Assembly (NCBI GenBank): GCA_934635385.1
Contig: CAKTZI010000058.1
Coordinates: 1 to 18,965 of the forward strand
Origin: an uncultured Kiritimatiellota bacterium
GTDB taxonomy: Bacteria; Verrucomicrobiota; Kiritimatiellia; RFP12; UBA1067
Direction: 5' to 3'
DNA: 18,965 bases
This document shows, one piece after another, positions 13,214-18,965 of the stretch. Positions within the stretch are counted from its first letter, which is position 1. Each line of letters opens with the position of its first letter. The notes below the pieces were generated by a model. That model did no database searches, was not told where the DNA came from, and saw only the letters and a list, made by a program, of their open reading frames with translations. The position numbers were made by a program, and so were the translations under genes.

Positions 13214-13521
13214 CAACGATGGTGAAACTGGAATTCGAGAAGGCGGGGCGTAAGGCCCTCGTGAGGCGCGGCAGAAGCCGCGTAGGCGCGTTTGCGCACG
13301 ATTCCAGTACCCCCCCCCCCCCATCTTTGTAGAGACGCTGTAGAGGGCCGTCTGACGGCCTCTGGCGCGATGCCTTCGGGCCTCGCGCGCACACGCATTT
13401 GTAAGGTGCTGAATAAGCGAATCTTATTTGGCAAACGGACAAAACCAGAACAAATAACAAGGCATTCGGTTGTCCGTCTGATGACCGATGCAAACAGGAG
13501 AAAGCAAAGGAGAGAAGTAAA
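13214..13521 (+). other. Long structured leader with a 13-C tract
   Basis: Between the promoter and the next start codon lie a run of 13 C (13310-13322) and two adjacent hairpins: AGAGGGCCGTC/GACGGCCTCT (13342-13363, one bulged G) and GCGCGA-T-GCC-TTCG-GGC-C-TCGCGC (13365-13388) with a stable UUCG-type loop. A small frame from ATG 13219 enters the C run and stops soon after. With one C fewer it would continue to a TGA overlapping the ATG at 13522. The region may be a regulatory 5' UTR; I do not recognise a riboswitch class. Confidence 0.5.
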
Positions 13522-14733
13522 ATGAACATGAAAACCATGCTCGGTGCAATTGTCGCGTCCGTGGCCGCTGTCGCCGCCGCAGATGCGCCTTCCTTTCAGT
13601 GGCAAGTCGGCCAGTCGCAGAGCGACTGGGCCGTGCTGATCCTTAACTTTTACGATTCGGAGGGCAATGGCCTCAAGGACAAGTCTAGGACAGGTGACTT
13701 CACGTTCGAGAACAAGGAAAGGGCGCTTCCCTTTTACATGTTTGACAAGATTGACGAGGACGGCAAGGTCTACATCAAGGATGCGAACGGGAACTTCAAC
13801 GAAGTCAGCTACCTGAAGTTCAGCCTGTACAGCACGTACAGTGACGGAACGGCGTCTGGCTGGCTGGGCAACACGACAGCCTATGGCGTCAACTACGGAG
13901 ATGCCAACACGCAGAAGACCGCCATCAAATGGGCGGATGTCTGGAAGGCGATCAAGGGCGGCGAGACCTATGCCGTTGACGTGAAGAAAAACGTCGATAA
14001 CGAAGCCCAGACAGTCTGCACGCTCAACCTGTTCTCGTTCGCGTTGAAATGGAAGGTTGAGTCGACGGCTGAATGGGATACGCTGAGATTCGGATTCATC
14101 AACGGAGGCAAGCCCAGTCCGGCCAGCTCGTTTCCGCGCACCCAGATGACGGATGGGGCTTGGCAGGGTTTCGTCGAAGCCGTGACCAATTACACGGAAG
14201 CGTTTTACTTCGACATTTCCAGAAACGGGAATAACGTCGGCCACACGGGATGGGACGACTATTGGGGCCCTGACGGATCGGAAGGGAAGAGCCTCACGTG
14301 GGCTGACGTGATGGCCGTGATCGAAAAGGGCCGGTTCGTGCGCAAGCTCAGGCTCAACGAACCCTCCTACGCCACGGAAGTCGGGACGCTGACGCTGGCG
14401 GCGGATCTGGGGCAGGATCTGAACTTCCGTCTCGCGGACGGGCGGGTTGACGCGAAGGCGTATCCCTATGCCGTTGACGCCTCGGAAGCCGGCACGGTCA
14501 CCGTCGATTTTGAAAGCGCAGAGCCAGAGTTGGGCGTGCAGACGCTTGTCTCGGCCACGGAGCTGATGGACATCGACCTCTCCAAGTGGACGCTGAAGAC
14601 GACCGTCAACGGCGTCGAGACGCCGCTCAAGGGGCGGAGGGCCAGGCTGAGGTGCGCCAAGAACGACGAAGGCAAGGCCGCGAGCCTGCAGCTCAAGATC
14701 TCGCTTGGCGGGCTTGCGCTCATCATTCGCTGA
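13522..14733 (+). CDS. Exported two-domain protein of unknown function
   Basis: The 403-residue product begins with a signal peptide (MNMKTMLGAIVASVAAVAAADA). AAAGGAG lies 9 bases upstream of the ATG. Two ~135-residue segments look homologous. One starts FQWQVGQSQSDWAVLILNFY (~residue 26) and ends AIKWADVWKAIKGGE. The other starts LKWKVESTAEWDTLRFGFIN (~177) and ends SLTWADVMAVIEKGRFV. A beta-rich C-terminal third follows (TLTLAADLGQDLNFRLADGR and beyond). There are no catalytic motifs and no lipobox. It ends 24 bases before the GH50-like gene, so it is probably co-transcribed and may be a secreted or surface partner in polysaccharide binding. That role is inferred only from context. Confidence 0.7.
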   Translation: MNMKTMLGAIVASVAAVAAADAPSFQWQVGQSQSDWAVLILNFYDSEGNGLKDKSRTGDFTFENKERALPFYMFDKIDEDGKVYIKDANGNFNEVSYLKFSLYSTYSDGTASGWLGNTTAYGVNYGDANTQKTAIKWADVWKAIKGGETYAVDVKKNVDNEAQTVCTLNLFSFALKWKVESTAEWDTLRFGFINGGKPSPASSFPRTQMTDGAWQGFVEAVTNYTEAFYFDISRNGNNVGHTGWDDYWGPDGSEGKSLTWADVMAVIEKGRFVRKLRLNEPSYATEVGTLTLAADLGQDLNFRLADGRVDAKAYPYAVDASEAGTVTVDFESAEPELGVQTLVSATELMDIDLSKWTLKTTVNGVETPLKGRRARLRCAKNDEGKAASLQLKISLGGLALIIR

Positions 14734-14757
14734 GGGACTTTCGGAGGGAGGCTGGAC

Positions 14758-16704
14758 ATGCGGATCGGAAGGTTGCGGCTGATGTCGGGGTTGGGATGCG
14801 CACTGCTCGTCGTGGGCGGGGCTGCCCTGCGTGCGGAGGCCTCTGCGCCTCCGCACGAGGTGCGCACGCTCTACCCGTCCGGCCGGTTCGCCGTGCAGGC
14901 GACGCCGTGCGGATCGGACTTCCCGGGACAGCACGTCAATGTGGTGCAGGGAACCGTTGACCTGTCCGAAGCCGACGAGCTGTGGGTGGACGTGTCGAAC
15001 AGGCTGGATCGCACGCTGTGGCTCATGCTGAGCGTCAAGAGCGATCCGCTTTGCGCCCGCATGCCCGAGGCCGTCATGCGGGTGCGTCCGCAGACGCGGG
15101 GGCGGATCGTCTGTTCCCTGCAGCCGGAGCTCTGGCGGCTGGATGCGCCGCTGGAGCTTGTCGGCATGAAGGCGTACCCGAAGGCGGCGGACGCCGAGTC
15201 GCTCACGTTTGACTTGCGCGCGGTGTCGAGCCTGCACGTCTTCACGTCCAAGGGCGAGCGGCCGGATGCGTTTGAGGTCCTGCGCGTGGCGGCGCGCTCG
15301 CGGGGAGGCCGGTCGATCACGGTCCTTTCCGCGACGAATTTCCTTCCGTTCGTGGATCGCTATGGGCAGTACAGCCATGCGGACTGGCCGGGCAAGATCC
15401 ACAGCGACGCGGAACTCGAAGCGTCTGCGTCCGCCGAGAAGGCGTGGCTCGCGGAACGGGAAAAGGCGCCTTTTGCCGCGCGGAACAAGTGGGGCGGATG
15501 GACGGACGGCCCGCAGCTCCGGGCGACGGGGTTCTTCCGGACGGAGAAGGTGAACGGGAAATGGTGGCTGGTCGATCCGGACGGGCGGCTCTTTTGGTCG
15601 CACGGCATCGATTGTGTCGGTTCGGAGGGCGATGAAACGCCCGTCACCGGCCGCGAAAGCTACTTCGCGTGGCTGCCGCGCGCAGGCAGTTCGCCCTTTG
15701 GCCGGTTTTGGGGGCAGGAGTTCGCGCCGGGTGTCCACGGCTACTATTCGCAGACGAATCATGTGCCATTCAAGACCTTCGACTTTGCGGCGGCCAACCG
15801 CGTTCGCAAGTACGGGGCGATCGGATCGGCGGGCCTGGTCGACCTGGCCCACCGGCGCTTGCGGGCGTGGGGGATGAATACGATCGGCAACTGGTCGGAA
15901 TCGGCTGTGTATGAGGCCGGACGTACGCCCTACACGCTTTCGCTGGGGACTCACGGTGCGCCCCGGCGCGCGAAGTCCAAGGGTTTCTGGGGGCCGCTTC
16001 CCGACCCGGAGAACCCGGAATTCGCGCGGATCTTCCGGTCGCGCGCAAAAGCCGCCGCGCGGAAGATGAAGGGCGATCCTTGGTGCATGGGAATCTTCGT
16101 GGACAATGAACTGTCCTGGCAGGATCTGCCGGATCTTGGCCATGTTGCAGAGGTTTATTTCAGGACGGTGGCGCAGATACTGAAGGAAGAGCTGCCCAAT
16201 CATCTTTACCTCGGAAGCCGTTTTGCGCACGCGAACGCGGACGTCTACCGGGCGGCGGCGCGGCACTGCGATGTCGTCTCGGTCAACGTGTACGGGCGCA
16301 ACTTCTGGCGGGACTTGCCCGAAGGGGCGGCGGACAAGCCGATGATCAACGGCGAATTCCATTTCCGGGCGCTTGACCGGGGGCTGATGCACACCGGGGG
16401 CGTGGCGACGCGCGACCAGTCGGAACGGGCGGCCTGCTACCGCTCCTATGTGCGAAGCTGCCTCGACCATCCGCGCGTCGTCGGCACGCACTGGTTCAAG
16501 TGGCGCGACCAGCCCGTGACAGGGCGCTCTCTTGACGGAGAGAACTTCCAGATCGGCTTCCTGTCGGTCACGGACGATCCCTACATGGAGCTGGTCCGGG
16601 CGGCGCGGCAAATCGGACAGGAAATGTATGCGCGCCGTTGGGGGAAGGGGACGGCGGACGTCGCAGACGGCCTCCGCTTGCCGTCGCACGACGCGAAGCC
16701 ATAG
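14758..16704 (+). CDS. GH50-like glycoside hydrolase (beta-agarase type)
   Basis: The 648-residue exported enzyme has a signal peptide at residues 1-28, an N-terminal beta-sandwich (~35-190, similar in layout to the carbohydrate-binding part of agarases), and a TIM-barrel starting near residue 257 (GFFRTEKVNGKWWLVDPDGR, LFWSHGIDCVG). GIFVDNELSW carries the probable acid/base Glu451, and INGEFHFRALDRGLMHTG the probable nucleophile Glu533. The pair and spacing match GH50 exo-beta-agarases as I know them. GH50 releases neoagarobiose from agarose, but the true substrate here could be another galactan or a plant glycan. GGAGGGAGG precedes the ATG. A GGGGACAGACC hairpin with a T-run follows at 16735-16800. 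Confidence 0.75.
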   Translation: MRIGRLRLMSGLGCALLVVGGAALRAEASAPPHEVRTLYPSGRFAVQATPCGSDFPGQHVNVVQGTVDLSEADELWVDVSNRLDRTLWLMLSVKSDPLCARMPEAVMRVRPQTRGRIVCSLQPELWRLDAPLELVGMKAYPKAADAESLTFDLRAVSSLHVFTSKGERPDAFEVLRVAARSRGGRSITVLSATNFLPFVDRYGQYSHADWPGKIHSDAELEASASAEKAWLAEREKAPFAARNKWGGWTDGPQLRATGFFRTEKVNGKWWLVDPDGRLFWSHGIDCVGSEGDETPVTGRESYFAWLPRAGSSPFGRFWGQEFAPGVHGYYSQTNHVPFKTFDFAAANRVRKYGAIGSAGLVDLAHRRLRAWGMNTIGNWSESAVYEAGRTPYTLSLGTHGAPRRAKSKGFWGPLPDPENPEFARIFRSRAKAAARKMKGDPWCMGIFVDNELSWQDLPDLGHVAEVYFRTVAQILKEELPNHLYLGSRFAHANADVYRAAARHCDVVSVNVYGRNFWRDLPEGAADKPMINGEFHFRALDRGLMHTGGVATRDQSERAACYRSYVRSCLDHPRVVGTHWFKWRDQPVTGRSLDGENFQIGFLSVTDDPYMELVRAARQIGQEMYARRWGKGTADVADGLRLPSHDAKP

Positions 16705-16734
16705 GCGAAGGAATTCCCAAAGGAGAATGCAGCG

Positions 16735-16800
16735 TGGGGACAGACCACCGACAGCGTGGGGACAGCCCCCCAATTCGTGGGGTCTGTCCCCAATTTTTTT
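16735..16800 (+). terminator. GGGGACAGACC inverted repeat with T-run
   Basis: TGGGGACAGACC (16735-16746) and GGTCTGTCCCCA (16781-16792) form a perfect 12-bp stem. Between them lies another partial copy (GTGGGGACAGCCCC), and seven T residues follow from 16794. It lies 30 bases after the GH50-like stop and would make a good intrinsic terminator. It belongs to the same repeat family as 11601-11645. Confidence 0.7.
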
Positions 16801-16990
16801 GTGACAGAAAATGGCTGAAAGATGAGCGTTTTGCGTGGATATCCGTAAAATGAGAACTCTGTGCGGAAAATTCTTGGGTGGACGGCGGCTGAAAGAATCA
16901 GGCGGAAAAGCGCCGAGCCGAAGAAGCACGAAGTGATTCTTCAAGTGCGCGGCACGAGGGCGGGATTCGCGCGCTTTCCTAAAACGTGTT
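16801..16990. other. Intergenic region with a dispersed repeat copy
   Basis: No gene is seen. TGAGAACTCTGTGCGGAAAA (from 16851) and the bases to 16878 repeat the block at 145-171 (TGAGAATTCTGTGCGG...) with a few differences. Confidence 0.5.
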
Positions 16991-17045
16991 CTTTTTTTGC
17001 CGAAAAAGGCATTGTGCGGTGCGAGGGGATTATGGTAAAATACGC
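16991..17045 (+). promoter_or_regulatory. Box-containing promoter of the GH10 gene
   Basis: TTTTTGCCGAAAAAGGCA then -35 TTGTGC (17012-17017), 18-base spacer, -10 TAAAAT (17036-17041) with extended TGG, then ACGCATC. From GTTCTTTTTTTGCC through TTGTGCGG it is identical by eye to the copy at 13155-13186. The start codon at 17094 lies about 45 bases after the expected transcription start. Confidence 0.75.
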
Positions 17046-17093
17046 ATCGTTTCAATTCAGCATCAGTTTCAACTCAACGAGAACAAGGAAAAT

Positions 17094-18680
17094 ATGCAAA
17101 TTCAGAAGAGAATGCTCCTGCCCTTGACGGCGTTCGCCGCCCTGTCCGCCTCGGCGACGTTCAAGGTTGACCGGTCGGCGATGTCCGACAAGTACTGGGC
17201 GATCTGGAACGACGACGTGCAGGCGAAGATCGACGCCGACATCGAGAAGTACCGCAAGGCGGACGCGGCGGTCGCCGTCGATGCGCCGGACGGCGCGGAC
17301 GTGACGGTCGAGCAGATCTCGCACGCCTTCTTCTTCGGTGCGCACATCTTCAACTTCAACCAGCTCGGCAAGAAGGAGTGGAACGACCGCTACAAGGAGC
17401 TGTACGGCACGCTCTTCAACTCCGCGACCGTCGCGTTCTACTGGCGGACGCTGGAGCAGTACCCCTATGCGCCGCGCTTCGAGGAGCGCTACGAGGACAC
17501 GGAGAACTTCTGGAACAGCTGTCCGCAGCCGAAGGACCAGGCGCACTGGCGGCGTCCCGCGCCCGATCCGGTCATCGACTTCCTGAAGACGCGCGGCGTG
17601 CGCATCCACGGGCATCCGCTCGTCTGGGGCAACTTCGCGTGGCACCGTCCGACGTGGATCTGGGATGACTTCTGTCCCGAGGCCGAGAAGTTCGCGTTGG
17701 AGCAGAGGACGGGCGTGAAGATTCCCGTCAACAACTGGCGGCTTCCGATGGGCGTGAAGGACATGGCGGACAACGAGCGCGGCTGGGCCGAGGCCTGGAA
17801 GAAGGTCTTCGACCAGCTGAGCGAAGAGGAGATCGCCGCGATCGTTCCTACGTTTATCAAGAACTACAACGAATTCTACGAGCGGCGCATCCGTGCCATT
17901 GCGGAACGCTACGGCAGCCGCATCGACTCGTGGGACGTCGTGAACGAGTCGGCAACGGACTACCACCGCTGGCAGGACGAGAAGGCCGTGCGCGGTGTGC
18001 CTTGCCAGAAGAGCGTCTACGGACTGATGCCCGGCGACTACACCTACAAGGGCTTCCTGTGGGCGCAGCGGTATTTTCCGCAGTCGGCGTGGCTCAACCT
18101 GAACGACTACAACATGGAACCCTGCTTCTTCAAGCAGGCGAAGGATCTCGCGGCGAACGGCTGCCGCATCGACGTCGTGGGGTCGCAGATGCACCTGTTC
18201 AATCCGGCGGAGTCCGTGAAGATCGCGGCGGGCGACGGGCCCGCGTTCCTGCGGCCGAAGGGCGTTGCGGAACGTTTCGCGCTCCTGTCGAAGGCCGAGA
18301 AGCCGATCCACCTCTCGGAGATCACGATCACCGCGCCGGACAACTCGCCGCGCGGGCAGATGGTGCAGGCGATCATCATGCGCAACCTCTACCGCGCCTG
18401 GTTCTCCGTCGAGAAGATGAACGGCATCACGTGGTGGAACGTCGTCGACGACTGCGGCGCGCCGGGCGAGCCGTCCATCAGCGGCCTCTTCACGCGCGAC
18501 ATGCGTCCGAAGACGGCCTACTTCGCGATGGACGACCTCGTGAACCGCGAATGGAAGACGAAGACGTCCGTCGCGGCGAAGGACGGCCAGGTCACGTTCC
18601 GGGGCTTTCGCGGCAAGTACCGCCTGACGTGGGTCGGCGCCGACGGCAAGAAGCAGACGAAACTCGTTGAAGTGAAATGA
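17094..18680 (+). CDS. GH10 endo-beta-xylanase-like glycoside hydrolase
   Basis: The 528-residue product has a probable signal peptide (MQIQKRMLLPLTAFAALSAS, cleaved near ATF). GH10 TIM-barrel motifs are clear: SHAFFFGAHIFNFNQ, TVAFYWRTLEQYPY, GVRIHGHPLVWG, IDSWDVVNESATDYH with acid/base Glu285, WLNLNDYNM, DVVGSQMHLF, and PIHLSEITITAP with nucleophile Glu409, then GITWWNVVDD. GH10 enzymes cleave internal beta-1,4-xylan bonds. The C-terminal ~45 residues (VTFRGFRGKYRLTWVGADGK) form a small beta domain often found at the end of such secreted GH10 proteins. AAGGA is 5 bases before the ATG. The box promoter at 16991 suggests co-regulation with the RraA-like and 13522 genes. Confidence 0.92.
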   Translation: MQIQKRMLLPLTAFAALSASATFKVDRSAMSDKYWAIWNDDVQAKIDADIEKYRKADAAVAVDAPDGADVTVEQISHAFFFGAHIFNFNQLGKKEWNDRYKELYGTLFNSATVAFYWRTLEQYPYAPRFEERYEDTENFWNSCPQPKDQAHWRRPAPDPVIDFLKTRGVRIHGHPLVWGNFAWHRPTWIWDDFCPEAEKFALEQRTGVKIPVNNWRLPMGVKDMADNERGWAEAWKKVFDQLSEEEIAAIVPTFIKNYNEFYERRIRAIAERYGSRIDSWDVVNESATDYHRWQDEKAVRGVPCQKSVYGLMPGDYTYKGFLWAQRYFPQSAWLNLNDYNMEPCFFKQAKDLAANGCRIDVVGSQMHLFNPAESVKIAAGDGPAFLRPKGVAERFALLSKAEKPIHLSEITITAPDNSPRGQMVQAIIMRNLYRAWFSVEKMNGITWWNVVDDCGAPGEPSISGLFTRDMRPKTAYFAMDDLVNREWKTKTSVAAKDGQVTFRGFRGKYRLTWVGADGKKQTKLVEVK

Positions 18681-18683
18681 CGA

Positions 18684-18762
18684 GAGAGGCAAGAGGGACT
18701 GGAGGGTCTTGAGCAAGAGCGACTTAAGCGACCAAGAGAGGCGGTTGGGCCTCTTGCCTCTC
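18684..18762. repeat. GAGAGGCAAGAGG inverted repeat after GH10
   Basis: GAGAGGCAAGAGG (18684-18696) and CCTCTTGCCTCTC (18750-18762) are perfect reverse complements. Just outside, ATGACGAGAG and CTCACGTCAT (to ~18787) also pair partly. Inside are related purine-rich words (GTCTTGAGCAAGAGCGAC). No T-run follows, so it may be a dispersed palindrome that protects the GH10 mRNA end rather than a classical terminator. Confidence 0.65.
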
Positions 18763-18828
18763 GCGCCTCTCATGTCCCTCACGTCATCTTCTAACATCTA
18801 ATAAAACCTAAAATAAAACCCAACTCCC

Positions 18829-18965
18829 ATGACCATCAGCAAAATCAACCCCGCCACGCTCAAGATCACCGATATGCGCTTCGCCGATATCGACGGCGCG
18901 CCGAAGCGGTGCACGCTCCTGAAGCTCTACACGAACCAGGGCCTCGTCGGCTACGGCGAAGTCCG
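18829..18965 (+). CDS. Enolase-superfamily (mandelate racemase type) protein, N-terminal part
   Basis: Only the first 45 codons are inside the window: MTISKINPATLKITDMRFAD, then IDGAPKRCTLLKLYTNQGLV, then GYGEVR. The pattern I-x-D-M-R...C-x-L-L-K-L-Y-T-[ND]-x-G-L-V-G-Y-G-E is the start of the N-terminal capping domain of mandelate racemase/muconate lactonizing enzymes, which includes many sugar-acid dehydratases. The catalytic barrel lies beyond the end, so the reaction cannot be assigned. The ATG has no strong Shine-Dalgarno (AAAATAAAACC upstream). Its place after GH10 fits catabolism of released uronic or aldonic acids. Confidence 0.7.
   Translation, partial: MTISKINPATLKITDMRFADIDGAPKRCTLLKLYTNQGLVGYGEV

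Noticed and set aside
13213..17055. Very long minus-strand open frame (1280 codons)
   Set aside because: It lies opposite the exported protein and GH50-like genes, is rich in Arg, His and Pro, and has no family motif. It is a GC-rich shadow of real genes.
17052..18797. 581-codon minus-strand frame opposite GH10
   Set aside because: Shadow of the GH10 gene; its residues are mostly R, V, L and D with no motif.

Overview
The window looks like chromosomal DNA from an uncultured anaerobe of the PVC superphylum. Kiritimatiellota or a related Verrucomicrobiota/Lentisphaerota lineage is most likely. This rests on the protein repertoire (a LacI-like sensor fused to an AraC-type DNA-binding domain, a four-helix 23S-IVS-type protein fused to a topoisomerase zinc finger, many secreted proteins with similar short signal peptides), on GC-rich codon use, and on loose intergenic space full of short repeats and gene remnants. 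No rRNA or housekeeping marker is present, so the taxonomy is an inference.

Left part (1-4740): a DUF4186 gene, about 1.2 kb with no convincing gene, then two adjacent secreted-protein genes. The first encodes a coiled-coil exported protein. The second is a lipoprotein with three ~40-residue EWR-type repeats, cut by one in-frame TAA into a 64-residue piece and a 617-residue piece whose distal part is AT-richer and unrecognised.

Centre-left (4740-7980): a 55-residue ORF, then the most unusual object in the window. This is a complete 76-nt tRNA-like cloverleaf with encoded CCA, sitting in the loop of a ~30-bp inverted repeat. It has the G3:U70/A73 acceptor expected for alanine (or tmRNA) but a GAG (leucine-codon) anticodon and no long variable arm. 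It is followed by a formylglycine-generating-enzyme-fold exported protein, a small membrane protein, a Fic-domain AMPylator-type protein, and remnants of an aminotransferase and a P-type ATPase.

Centre (7990-11513): a 3-methyladenine DNA glycosylase, a convergent XylR-type regulator, a heptamer microsatellite, the four-helix/zinc-finger protein, and a divergent RraA-like aldolase gene.

Right part (11740-18965): a type IV AbiE toxin-antitoxin pair whose toxin has lost its catalytic core, a MITE-like inverted repeat, an exported two-domain protein in an apparent operon with a GH50-like glycosidase, a GH10 endoxylanase-like enzyme, and the start of an enolase-superfamily (mandelate racemase type) gene. 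The glycosidases, the RraA-like aldolase and the enolase-superfamily enzyme would fit polysaccharide breakdown followed by sugar-acid catabolism. Three promoters (RraA-like, exported protein/GH50, GH10) share a TTTTTGCCGAAAAAGG box just upstream of the -35, which suggests a common regulon. The XylR-type protein encoded next door is a candidate regulator.
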